DNA from: Cherax quadricarinatus | Lineage: Eukaryota > Arthropoda > Malacostraca > Decapoda > Parastacidae | Direction of reading: 5' to 3' | NCBI RefSeq assembly: GCF_038502225.1 | Contig: NC_091293.1 | Coordinates: forward strand, 1,008,727-1,072,726 | Length of the DNA: 64,000 nucleotides | Part shown: in pieces, positions 10,712 through 25,700 of the stretch | How the letters are laid out: the number at the start of each line of letters is the position of its first letter | Numbering within the stretch: position 1 is the stretch's first letter | The notes under the pieces: generated by a model | Told to the model about the DNA's origin: nothing | Seen by the model: the letters and a program-made list of their open reading frames with translations, nothing else | Databases searched by the model: none | Program-made: the position numbers and the translations under genes

Positions 10712-13700
10712 CAGTGTTAATGTTACTTTGCAGCATATACAGTGTTAATGTTCCTTTGCAGCACATACAGTGTTAATGTTCCTTTGTAGCATATACAGTG
10801 TTAATGTTCCTTTGCAGCACATACAGTGTTAATGGTCCTTTGAAGCACATACAGTGTTAATGTTACTTTGTAGCATATACAGTGTTAATGTTCCTTTGCA
10901 GCACATACAGTGTTAATGGTCCTTTGTAGCACATACAGTGTTAATGTTACTTTGTAGCATATCCAGTGTTAATGTTACTTTGCAGCATATACAGTGTTAA
11001 TGTTACTTTGTAGCATATACAGTGTTAATGTTCCTTTGTAGCATATACAGTGTTAATGTTACTTTGTAGCACATACAGTGTTAATGTTACTTTGTAGCAC
11101 ATACAGTGTTAATGTTACTTTGCAGCACATACAGTGTTAATGTTACTTTGCACCACATACAGTGTTAATGTTACTTTGCAGCACATACAGTGTTAATGTT
11201 ACTTTGTAGCACATACAGTGTTAATGTTACTTTGCAGCACATACAGTGTTAATGTTACTTTGCAGCACATACAGTGTTAATGTTACTTTGCAGCACATAC
11301 AGTGTTAATGTTCCTTTGCAGCACATACAGTGTTAATGTTACTTTGCAGCACATACAGTGTTAATATTACTTCGCAGCACATACAGTGTTAATGTTACTT
11401 TGCAGCACATACAGTGTTAATGTTCCTTTGCAGCACATACAGTGTTAATGTTACTTTGCAGCACATACAGTGTTAATGTTACTTTGTAGCACATACAGTG
11501 TTAATGTTACTTTGCAGCACATACAGTGTTAATGTTACTTTGTAGCACATACAGAGTTAATGTTACTTTGCAGCACATTCAGTGTTAATGTTACTTTGCA
11601 GCACGTACAGTATTAATGTTACTTTGCAGCACATACAGTGTTAATGTTACTTTGCAACACTTACAGTGTTAATGTTACTTTGCAGCACATACAGTGTTAA
11701 TGTTACTTTGCAGCACATACAGTGTTAATGTTACTTTGCAGCACATGCAGTGTAAATGTTACTTTGCAGCACATACAGTGTTAATGTTACTTTGCAGCAC
11801 ATACAGTGTTACTGTTACTTTGCAGCACATACAGTGTTAATGTTACTTTGCAGCACATACAGTGTTAATGTTACTTTGCAGCACATACAGTGTTAATGTT
11901 ACTTTGTAGCACATACAGTGTTAATGTTGCTTTGCAGTACGTACAGTGTTAATGTTACTTTATAGCACATACAGTGTTAATGTTACTTTGCAGCACATAC
12001 AGTGTTAATGTTACTTTGCAGCACATACAGTGTTAATGTTACTTTGCAGCACTTACAGTGTTAATGTTACTTTGCAGCACATACAGTGTTAATGCTACTT
12101 TGTACCACATACAGTGTTAATGTTACTTTGCAGCACATACAGTGTTAATGTTGCTTTGCAGCACATACAGTGTTAATGTTACTTTGCAGCACATACAGAG
12201 TTAATGTTTCTTTATAGCACATACAGTGTTAATGTTACTTTGTATCACATACAGTGTGAATGTTACTTTCTAGCACATACAGTGTTAATGTTACTTTGTA
12301 GCACATACAGTGTTAATGTTACTTTGTAGCACATACAGTGTTAATGTTACTTTGTAGCACATATAGTGTGAATGTTCTTACTTTGCAGCACATACAGTGT
12401 GAATGTTCTTACTTTGCAGCACATACAGTGTGAATGTTCTTACTTTGCAGCACATACAGTGTTAATGTTACTTTGCAGCACATACAGTGTTAATGTTACT
12501 TTGCAGCACATACAGTGTTAATGTTACTTTGTAGCACATACAGTGTTAATGTTACTTTGCAGCACATACAGTGTTAATGTTACTTTGTAGCACATACAGT
12601 GTTAATGTTACTTTGCAGCACATACAGTGTTAATGTTACTTTGTAGCACATACAGTGTGAATGTTACTTTGCAGCACATTCAGTGTTAATGTTATTTTGC
12701 TGCATATACAGTGTGAATGTTACTTTGCAGCACACACAGTGTTAATGTTACTTTGTAGCACATACAGTGTTAATGTTACTTTGCAGCACATACAGTGTTA
12801 ATGTTACTTTGCAGCACATACAGTGTTAATGTTACTTTGCAGCGCATACACTGTTAATGTTATTTTGCAGCACATACAGTGTGAATGTTACTTTGCACCA
12901 CAGTGTTAATGTTACTTTGCAGCACATACAGTGTTAATGTTACTTTGTAGCACATACAGTGTGAATGTTACTTTGCAGCACATACACTGTTAATGTTACT
13001 TTGTAGCACATACAGTGTTAATGTTACTTTGCAGCACATACAGTGTTAATGTTACTTTGCAGCACATACAGTGTTAATGTTACTTTGCAGCACATACAGT
13101 GTTACCGTTACTTTGCAGCACACACAGTGTTAATATTACTTTGCAGCACATGCACATACAGTGTTAATGTTACTTTGCAGCACATACAGTGTTAATGTTA
13201 CTTTGTAGCACATACAGAGTTAATGTTACTTTGCAGCACATACAGTGTTAAGGTTAATTTGCAGCACATACAGTGTTAATGTTACTTTGCAGCACATACA
13301 GTGTGAATGTTACTTTGCAGAACATACAGTGTTAATGTTACTTTGCAGCACATACAGTGTTAATGTTACTTTGCAGCACATACAGTGTTAGGGTTACTTT
13401 GCAGCACATACAGTGTTAATGTTACTTTGCAGCACATACAGAGATAATGTTCCTTTGCAGCACATACAGTGTTAATGTTACTTTGCAGCACATATAGTGT
13501 GAATCTTACTTTGCAGCACATACAGTGTTAATGTTACTTTGCAGCACGTACAGTGTTAATGTTACTTTGCAGCACATACAGTATTAATGTTACTTTGCAG
13601 CACATACAGTGTTAATGTTACCTTGCAGCACATACAGTGTTAATGTTACTTTGCAGCACATACAGTGTTAATGTTACTTTGCAGCACATACAGTGTTAAT

Positions 13701-16700
13701 GTTACTTTGCAGCACATACAGTGTTAATGTTACTTTGCAGCACATACAGTGCTAATGTTACTTTGCAGCACATACAGTGTTAATGTTACTTTGCAGCACA
13801 TACAGTGTTAATGATACTTTGCAGCACATACAGTGTTAATGTTACTTTGCAGCACACACAGTGTTAATGTTACTTTGCAGCACATACATTGTTAATGTTA
13901 CTTTGCAGCACATACAGTGTTAATGTTACTTTGTAGCACATACAGTGTTAATGTTACTTTGCAGCACATAGTGTTAATGTTACTTTATAGCACATACAGT
14001 GTTAATGTTACTTTGCAGCACATACTGTGTTAATGTTACTTTGCAGCACATACAATGTTAATGTTACTTTGCAGCACATACAGTGTTAATGTTACTTTTC
14101 AGCACATACATTGTTAATGTTACATTGCAGCACATACAGTGTTAATGTTACTTTGCAGCACATACAGTGTTAATGTTACTTTGCAGCACATACAGTGTTA
14201 ATGTTACTTTGCAGCACATACAGTGTTAATGTTACTTTGCAGCACATACAGTGTTAATGTTACTTTGCAGCACATACGGTGTTAATGTTACTTTGCAGCA
14301 CATACAGTGTTAATGTTACTTTGTAGCTCATACAGTGTTAATGTTATTTTGCAGCACATACAGTGTTAATGTTACTTTATAGCACATACAGTGTTAATGT
14401 TACTTTGCAGCACATACAGTGTTAATGTTACTTTGCAGCACATACAGTGTTAATGTTACTTTGCAGCACATACAGTGTTAATGTTACTTTGTACCACATA
14501 CAGTGTTAATGTTACTTTGCAGCACATACAGTGTTAATGTTCCTTTGCAGCACATACAGTGTTATTGTTACTTTGCAGCACATACAGTGTTAATGTTTCT
14601 TTATAGCACATACAGTGTTAATGTTACTTTGTATCACATACAGTGTTAATGTTACTTTATAACACATACAGTGTTAATGTTACTTTGTAGCACATACAGT
14701 GTTAATGTTACTTTGTAGCACATACAGTGTTAATGTTACTTTGCAGCACACATAGTGTGAATGTTCTCACTTTGCAGCACATACAGTGCGAATGTTCTTA
14801 CTTTGTAGCACATACAGTGTTGATGTTACTTTGCAGCACATACAGTGTGAATGTTCTTACTTTGCAGCTTATACAGTGTGAATATTCTTACTTTGTAGCA
14901 CATACAGTGTTAATGTTACTTTGCAGCACATACAGTGTTAATATTACTTTGCAGCACATACAGTGTTAATGTTACTTTGTAGCACATACAGTGTTAATGT
15001 TACTTTGCAGCACATACAGTGTTAATGTTACTTTGTAGCACATACAGTGTTAATGTTACTTTGCAGCACATACAGTGTTAATGTTACTTTGTAGCACATA
15101 CAGTGTGAATGTTACTTTGCAGCACATTCAGTGTTAATGTTATTTTGCTGCATATACAGTGTGAATGTTACTTTGCAGCACACACAGTGTTAATGTTACT
15201 TTGTAGCACATACAGTGTTAATGTTACTTTGCAGCACATACAGTGTTAATGTTACTTTGCAGCACATACAGTGTTAATGTTACTTTGCAGCACATACAGT
15301 GTTAATGTTACTTTGCAGCACATACAGTGTTAATGTTACTTTGCAGCACATACAGTGTTAATGTTACTTTGCAGCACATACAGTGTTAATGTTACTTTGT
15401 AGCACATACAGTGTTAATGTTACTTTGCAGCACATACAGTGTTAATGTTACTTTGTAGCACATACAGTGTTAATGTTACTTTGCAGCACATACAGTGTTA
15501 ATGTTACTTTGCAGCACATACAGTGTTAATGTTACTTTGCAGCACATACAGTGTTAATGTTACTTTGCAGCACATACAGTGTTAATGTTACTTTGCACAA
15601 CATACAGTGTTAATGTTACTTTGTAGCACATACAGTGTTAATGTTACTTTGCAGCATATACAGTGTTAATGTTACTTTGCAGCACATACAGTGTTAATGT
15701 TACTTTGCAGCACATACAGTGTTAATGTTACTTTGCAGCACATACAGTGTTAATGTTACTTTGCAGCACATACAGTGTTAATGTTACTTTGCAGCACATA
15801 CAGTGTTAATGTTACTTTGCAGCACATACAGTGTTAATGTTACTTTGCAGCACATACAGTGTTAATGTTACTTTGCAGCACATACAGTGTTAATGTTACT
15901 TTGCAGCACATACAGTGTTAATGTTACTTTGCAGCACATACAGTGTTAATGTTACTTTGCAGCACATACAGTGTTAATGTTACTTTGCAGCACATACAGT
16001 GTTAATGTTACTTTGCAGCACATACAGTGTTAATGTTACTTTGCAGCACATACAGTGTTAATGTTACTTTGCAGCACATACAGTGTTAATGTTACTTTGC
16101 AGCACATACAGTGTTAATGTTACTTTGCAGCACATACAGTGTTAATGTTACTTTGCAGCACATACAGTGTTAATGTTACTTTGCAGCACATACAGTGTTA
16201 ATGTTACTTTGCAGCACATACAGTGTTAATGTTACTTTGCAGCACATACAGTGTTAATGTTACTTTGCAGCACATACAGTGTTAATGTTACTTTGCAGCA
16301 CATACAGTGTTAATGTTACTTTGTAGCACATACAGTGTTAATGTTACTTTGCAGCACATACAGTGTTAATGTTACTTTGCAGCACATACAGTGTTAATGT
16401 TACTTTGCAGCACATACAGTGTTAATGTTACTTTGCAGCACATACAGTGTTAATGTTACTTTGCAGCACATACAGTGTTAATGTTACTTTGCAGCACATA
16501 CAGTGTTAATGTTACTTTGCAGCACATACAGTGTTAATGTTACTTTGCAGCACATACAGTGTTAATGTTACTTTGCAGCACATACAGTGTTAATGTTACT
16601 TTGCAGCACATACAGTGTTAATGTTACTTTGCAGCACATACAGTGTTAATGTTACTTTGCAGCACATACAGTGTTAATGTTACTTTGCAGCACATACAGT

Positions 16701-19700
16701 GTTAATGTTACTTTGCAGCACATACAGTGTTAATGTTACTTTGCAGCACATACAGTGTTAATGTTACTTTGCAGCACATACAGTGTTAATGTTACTTTGC
16801 AGCACATACAGTGTTAATGTTACTTTGCAGCACATACAGTGTTAATGTTACTTTGCAGCACATACAGTGTTAATGTTACTTTGCAGCACATACAGTGTTA
16901 ATGTTACTTTGCAGCACATACAGTGTTAATGTTACTTTGCAGCACATACAGTGTTAATGTTACTTTGCAGCACATACAGTGTTACTGTTACTTTGCAGCA
17001 CATACAGTGTTAGTGTTACTTTGCAGCACATACAGTGTTAATGTTACTTTGCAGCACATACAGTGTTAATGTTACTTTGCAGCACATACAGTGTTATTGT
17101 TACTTTGCAGCACATACAGTGTTAATGTTACTTTGCAGCACATACAGTGTTAATGTTACTTTGCAGCACATACAGTGTTAATGTTACTTTGCAGCACATA
17201 CAGTGTTAATGTTACTTTGCAGCACATACAGTGTTAATGTTACTTTGCAGCACATACAGTGTTAATGTTACTTTGCAGCACATACAGTGTTAATGTTACT
17301 TTGCAGCACATACAGTGTTAATGTTACTTTGCAGCACATACAGTGTTAATGTTACTTTGCAGCACATACAGTGTTAATGTTACTTTGCAGCACATACAGT
17401 GTTAATGTTACTTTGCAGCACATACAGTGTTAATGTTACTTTGCAGCACATACAGTGTTAATGTTACTTTGCAGCACATACAGTGTTAATGTTACTTTGC
17501 AGCACATACAGTGTTAATGTTACTTTGTAGCACATACAGTGTTAATGTTACTTTGCAGCACATACAGTGTTAATGTTACTTTGTAGCACATACAGTGTTA
17601 ATGTTACTTTGCAGCACATACAGTGTTAATGTTACTTTGCAGCACATACAGTGTTAATGTTACTTTGCAGCACATACAGTGTTAATGTTACTTTGCAGCA
17701 CATACAGTGTTAATGTTACTTTGCAGCACATACAGTGTTAATGTTACTTTGCAGCACATACAGTGTTAATGTTACTTTGCAGCACATACAGTGTTAATGT
17801 TACTTTGCAGCACATACAGTGTTAATGTTACTTTGCAGCACATACAGTGTTAATGTTACTTTGCAGCACATGCAGTGTTAATGTTACTTTGCAGCACATA
17901 CAGTGTTAATGTTACTTTGCAGCACATACAGTGTTAATGTTACTTTGCAGCACATACAGTGTTAATGTTACTTTGCAGCACATACAGTGTTAATGTTACT
18001 TTGCAGCACATACAGTGTTAATGTTACTTTGCAGCACATACAGTGTTAATGTTACTTTGCAGCACATACAGTGTTAATGTTACTTTGCAGCACATACAGT
18101 GTTAATGTTACTTTGCAGCACATACAGTGTTAATGTTACTTTGCAGCACATACAGTGTTAATGTTACTTTGCAGCACATACAGTGTTAATGTTACTTTGC
18201 AGCACATACAGTGTTAATGTTACTTTGCAGCACATACAGTGTTAATGTTACTTTGCAGCACATACAGTGTTAATGTTACTTTGTAGCACATACAGTGTTA
18301 ATGTTACTTTGTTACTTTGCAGCTCATACAGTGTTAATGTTACTTTGTAGCACATACAGTGTTAATGTTACTTTGCAGCACATACAGTGTTAATGTTACT
18401 TTGCAGCACATACAGTGTTAATGTTACTTTGCAGCACATACAGTGTTAATGTTACTTTGCAGCACATACAGTGTTAATGTTACTTTGTAGCACATACAGT
18501 GTTAATGTTACTTTGCAGCACATACAGTGTTAATGTTACTTTGCAGCACATACAGTGTTAATGTTACTTTGCAGCACATACAGTGTTAATGTTACTTTGC
18601 AGCACATACAGTGTTAATGTTACTTTGCAGCACATACAGTGTTAATGTTACTTTGCAGCACATACAGTGTTAATGTTACTTTGCAGCACATACAGTGTTA
18701 ATGTTACTTTGCAGCACATACAGTGTTAATGTTACTTTGTAGCACATACAGTGTTAATGTTACTTTGCAGCACATACAGTGTTAATGTTACTTTGCAGCA
18801 CATACAGTGTTAATGTTACTTTGTAGCACATACAGTGTTAATGTTACTTTGCAGCACATACAGTGTTAATGTTACTTTGCAGCACATACAGTGTTAATGT
18901 TACTTTGCAGCACATACAGTGTTAATGTTACTTTGTAGCACATACAGTGTTAATGTTACTTTGTAGCACATACAGTGTTAATGTTACTTTGTAGCACATA
19001 CAGTGTTAATGTTACTTTGCAGCACATACAGTGTTAATGTTACTTTGCAGCACATACAGTGTTAATGTTATTTTCCAGCACATACAGTGTTAATGTTACT
19101 TTGCACCACAGTGTTAATGTTACTTTGCAGCATATACAGTGTGAATGTTACTTTGCAGCACATACAGTGTTAATGTTACTTTGTAGCACATACAGTGTTA
19201 ATGTTACTTTGCAGCACATACAGTGTTAATGTTACTTTGCAGCACATACAGTGTTAATGTGACTTTGCAGCACATACAGTGTTAATGTTATTTTCCAGCA
19301 CATACAGTGTTAATGTTACTTTGCAGCACATACAGTGTTAATGTTACTTTGCAGCACATACAGTGTTAATGTTACTTTGCAGCACATACAGTGTTAATGT
19401 TACTTTGCAGCACATACAGTGTTAATGTTACTTTGCAGCACATACAGTGTTAATGTTACTTTGCAGCACATACAGTGTTAATGTTACTTTGCAGCACATA
19501 CAGTGTTAATGTTACTTTGCAGCACATACAGTGTTAATGTTACTTTGCAGCACATACAGTGTTAATGTTACTTTGCAGCACATACAGTGTTAATGTTACT
19601 TTGCAGCACATACAGTGTTAATGTTACTTTGCAGCACATACAGTGTTAATGTTACTTTGCAGCACATACAGTGTTAATGTTACTTTGCAGCACATACAGT

Positions 19701-22700
19701 GTTAATGTTACTTTGCAGCACATACAGTGTTAATGTTACTTTGCAGCACATACAGTGTGAATGTTACTTTGCAGCACATACAGTGTGAATGTTCCTTTGC
19801 AGCACATACAGTGTGAATGTTACTTTGCAGCACATACAGTGTTAATGTTACTTTGCAGCACATACAGTGTTAATGTTACTTTGCAGCACATACAGTGTTA
19901 ATGTTACTTTGCAGCACATACAGTGTGAATGTTACTTTGCAGCACATACAGTGTTAATGTTACTTTGCAGCACATACAGTGTTAATGTTACTTTGCAGCA
20001 CATACAGTGGGAATGTTACTTTGCAGCACATACAGTGTTAATGTTACTTTGCAGCACATACAGTGTTAATGTTACTTTGCAGCACATACAGTGTTAATGT
20101 TACTTTGCAGCACATACAGTGTTAATGTTACTTTGCAGCACATACAGTGTTAATGTTACTTTGCAGCACATACAGTGTTAATGTTACTTTGCAGCACATA
20201 CAGTGTTAATGTTACTTTGCAGCACATACAGTGTTAATGTTACTTTGCAGCACATACAGTGTTAATGTTACTTTGCAGCACATACAGTGTTAATGTTACT
20301 TTGCAGCACATACAGTGTTAATGTTACTTTGCAGCACATACAGTGTTAATGTTACTTTGCAGCACATACAGTGTTAATGTTCCTTTGCAGCACATACAGT
20401 GTTATTGTTACTTTGCAGCACATACAGTGTTAATGTTACTTTGCAGCACATACAGTGTTAATGTTACTTTGCAGCACATACAGTGTTAATGTTACTTTGC
20501 AGCACTTACAGTGTTAATGTTACTTTGCAGCACATACAGTGTTAATGTTAATTTGCAGCACATACAGTGTTAATGTTACTTTGCAGCACATACAGTGTTA
20601 ATGTTACTTTGCAGCACATACAGTGTTAATGTTACTTTGCAGCACATACAGTGTTAATGTTACTTTGCAGCACATACAGTGTTAATGTTACTTTGCAGCA
20701 CATACAGTGTTAATGTTACTTTGCAGCACATACAGTGTTAATGTTACTTTGCAGCACATACAGTGTTAATGTTACTTTGCAGCACATACAGTGTTAATGT
20801 TACTTTTTAGCACATACAGTGTTAATGTTACTTTGCAGCACATACAGTGTTAATGTTACTTTGCAGCACATACAGTGTTAATGTTACTTTGCAGCACATA
20901 CAGTGTTAATGTTACTTTGCAGCACATACAGTGTTAATGTTACTTTGCAGCACATACAGTGTTAATGTTACTTTGTAGCACATACAGTGTTAATGTTACT
21001 TTGCAGCACATACAGTGTTAATGTTACTTTGCAGCACATACAGTGTTAATGTTACTTTGCAGCACATACAGTGTTAATGTTACTTTGCAGCACATACAGT
21101 GTTAATGTTACTTTGCAGCACATACAGTGTTAATGTTACTTTGCAGCACATACAGTGTTAATGTTACTTTGCAGCACATACAGTGTTAATGTTACTTTGC
21201 AGCACATACAGTGTTAATGTTACTTTGCAGCACATACAGTGTTAATGTTACTTTGCAGCACATACAGTGTTAATGTTACTTTGCAGCACATACAGTGTTA
21301 ATGTTACTTTGTAGCACATACAGTGTTAATGTTACTTTGCAGCACATACAGTGTTAATGTTACTTTGCAGCACATACAGTGTTAATGTTACTTTGCAGCA
21401 CATACAGTGTTAATGTTACTTTGCAGCACATACAGTGTTAATGTTACTTTGCAGCACATACAGTGTTAATGTTACTTTGCAGCACATACAGTGTTAATGT
21501 TACTTTGCAGCACATACAGTGTTAATGTTACTTTGCAGCACATACAGTGTTAATGTTACTTTGCAGCACATACAGTGTTAATGTTACTTTGCAGCACATA
21601 CAGTGTTAATGTTACTTTGCAGCACATACAGTGTTAATGTTACTTTGCAGCACATACAGTGTTAATGTTACTTTGCAGCACATACAGTGTTAATGTTACT
21701 TTGCAGCACATACAGTGTTAATGTTACTTTGCAGCACATACAGTGTTAATGTTACTTTGCAGCACATACAGTGTTAATGTTACTTTGCAGCACATACAGT
21801 GTTAATGTTACTTTGCAGCACATACAGTGTTAATGTTACTTTGCAGCACATACAGTGTTAATGTTACTTTGCAGCACATACAGTGTTAATGTTACTTTGC
21901 AGCACATACAGTGTTAATGTTACTTTGCAGCACATACAGTGTTAATGTTACTTTGCAGCACATACAGTGTTAATGTTACTTTGCAGCACATACAGTGTTA
22001 ATGTTACTTTGCAGCACATACAGTGTTAATGTTACTTTGCAGCACATACAGTGTTAATGTTACTTTGCAGCACATACAGTGTTAATGTTACTTTGTAGCA
22101 CATACAGTGTTAATGTTACTTTGTAGCACATACAGTGTTAATGTTACTTTGCAGCACATACAGTGTTAATGTTACTTTGCAGCACATACAGTGTTAATGT
22201 TACTTTGCAGCACATACAGTGTTAATGTTACTTTGCAGCACATACAGTGTTAATGTTACTTTGCAGCACATACAGTGTTAATGTTACTTTGCAGCACATA
22301 CAGTGTTAATGTTACTTTGCAGCACATACAGTGTTAATGTTACTTTGTAGCACATACAGTGTTAATGTTACTTTGCAGCACGTACAGTGTTAATGTTACT
22401 TTGCAGCACACACAGTGTGAATGTTACTTTGCAGCACATACAGTGTTAATGTTACTTTGCAGCACATACAGTGTTAATGTTACTTTGCAGCACATACAGT
22501 GTTAATGTTACTTTGCAGCACATACAGTGTTAATGTTACTTTGCAGCACATACAGTGTTAATGTTACTTTGCAGCACATACAGTGTTAATGTTTCTTTGC
22601 AGCACGTACAGTGTTAATGTTACTTTGCAGCACATACAGTGTTAATGTTACTTTGCAGCACATACAGTGTTAATGTTACTTTGCAGCACATACAGTGTTA

Positions 22701-25700
22701 ATGTTACTTTGCAGCACATACAGTGTTAATGTTACTTTTTAGCACATACAGTGTTAATGTTACTTTGCAGCACATACAGTGTTAATGTTACTTTGCAGCA
22801 CATACATTGTTAATGTTACTTTGCAGTACATACAGTGTTAATGTTACTTTGCAACACTTACAGTGTTAAAGTTACTTTGCAGCACATACAGTGTTAATGT
22901 TACTTTGCAGCACATACAGTGTTAATGTTACTTTGCAGCACATACAGTGTTAATGTTACTTTGCAGCACATACAGTGTTAATGTTACTTTGCAGCACATA
23001 CAGTGTTAATGTTACTTTGCAGCACATACAGTGTTAATGTTACTTTGCAGCACATACAGTGTTAATGTTACTTTGCAGCACATACAGTGTTAATGTTACT
23101 TTGCAGCACATACAGTGTTAATGTTACTTTGCAGCACATACAGTGTTAATGTTACTTTGCAGTACATACAGTGTTAATGTTACTTTGCAACACTTACAGT
23201 GTTAAAGTTACTTTGCAGCACATACAGTGTTAATGTTACTTTGCAGCACATACAGTGTTAATGTTACTTTGCAGCACATACAGTGTTAATGTTACTTTGC
23301 AGCACATACAGTGTTAATGTTACTTTGCAGCACATACAGTGTTAATGTTACTTTGCAGCACATACAGTGTTAATGTTACTTTGCAGCACATACAGTGTTA
23401 ATGTTACTTTGTAGCACATACAGTGTTAATGTTACTTTGCAGCACATACAGTGTTAATGTTACTTTGCAGCACATACAGTGTTAATGTTACTTTGTAGCA
23501 CATACAGTGTTAATGTTACTTTGCAGCACATACAGTGTTAATGTTACTTTGCAGCACATACAGTGTTAATGTTACTTTGCAGCACATACAGTGTTAATGT
23601 TACTTTGCAGCACATACAGTGTTAATGTTACTTTGCAGCACATACAGTGTTAATGTTACTTTGCAGCACATACAGTGTTAATGTTACTTTGCAGCACATA
23701 CAGTGTTAATGTTACTTTGCAGCACATACAGTGTTAATGTTACTTTATAGCACATACAGTGTTAATGTTACTTTGTAGCACATACAGTGTTAATGTTACT
23801 TTGCAGCACATACAGTGTTAATGTTACTTTGCAGCACATACAGTGTTAATGTTACTTTGCAGCACATACAGTGTTAATGTTACTTTGCAGCACATACAGT
23901 GTTAATGTTACTTTGCAGCACATACAGTGTTAATGTTACTTTGCAGCACATACAGTGTTAATGTTACTTTGCAGCACATACAGTGTTAATGTTACTTTGC
24001 AGCACATACAGTGTTAATGTTACTTTGCAGCACATACAGTGTTAATGTTACTTTGCAGCACATACAGTGTTAATGTTACTTTGCAGCACATACAGTGTTA
24101 ATGTTACTTTGCAGCACATACAGTGTTAATGTTACTTTGCAGCACATACAGTGTTAATGTTACTTTGCAGCACATACAGTGTTAATGTTACTTTGTAGCA
24201 CATACAGTGTTAATGTTACTTTGCAGCACATACAGTGTTAATGTTACTTTGTAGCACATACAGTGTTAATGTTACTTTGCAGCACATACAGTGTTAATGT
24301 TACTTTGCAGCACATACAGTGTTAATGTTACTTTGCAGCACATACAGTGTTAATGTTACTTTGCAGCACATACAGTGTTAATGTTACTTTGCAGCACATA
24401 CAGTGTTAATGTTACTTTGCAGCACATACATTGTTAATGTTACTTTGCAGTACATACAGTGTTAATGCTACTTTGCAACCCTTACAGTGTTAAAGTTACT
24501 TTGCAGCATATACAGTGTTAATGTTACTTTGCAGCACATACAGTGTTAATGTTACTTTGCAGCACATACAGTGTTAATGTTACTTTGCAGCACATACAGT
24601 GTTAATGTTACTTTGCAGCACATACAGTGTTAATGTTACTTTGCAGCACATACAGTGTTAATGTTACTTTGCAGCACATACAGTGTTAATGTTACTTTGC
24701 AGCACATACAGTGTTAATGTTACTTTGCACATACAGCACATACAGTGTTAATGTTACTTTGCAGCACATACAGTGTTAATGTTACTTTGCAGCACATACA
24801 GTGTTAATGTTACTTTGCAGCACATACAGTGTTAATGTTACTTTGCAGCACATACAGTGTTAATGTTACTTTGCAGCACATACAGTGTTAATGTTACTTT
24901 GCAGCACATACAGTGTTAATGTTACTTTGCAGCACATACAGTGTTAATGTTACTTTGCAGCACATACAGTGTTAATGTTACTTTGCAGCACATACAGTGT
25001 TAATGTTACTTTGCAGCACATACAGTGTTATTGTTACTTTGTACCACATACAGTGTTAATGTTGCTTTGCAGCACATACAGTGTTAATGCTCCTTTACAG
25101 CACATACAGTGTTAATGTTACTTTGCAGCACATACAGTGTTAATGTTACTTTGCAGCACATACAGTGTTAATGTTACTTTGCAGCACATACAGTGTTAAT
25201 GTTACTTTGCAGCACATACAGTGTTAATGTTACTTTGCAGCACATTCAGTGTTAATGTTACTTTGCAGCACATACAGTGTTAATGTTACTTTGCAGCACA
25301 TACAGTGTTAATGTTACTTTGCAGCACATACAGTGTTAATGTTACTTTGCAGCACATACAGTGTTAATGTTACTTTGCACAACATACAGTGTTAATGTTA
25401 CTTTTCAGCACATACAGTGTTAATGTTACTTTGCAGCACATACAGTGTTAATGTTACTTTGCAGCACATACAGTGTTAATGTTACTTTGCAGCACATACA
25501 GTGTTAATGCTACTTTGCAGCACATACAGTGTTAAAGTTACTTTGCAGCACATACAGTGTTAATGTTACTTTGCAGCACATACAGTGTTAATGTTACTTT
25601 GCAGCACATACAGTGTTAATGTTACTTTGCAGCACATACATTGTTAATGTTACTTTGCAGTACATACAGTGTTAATGTTACTTTGCAACACTTACAGTGT

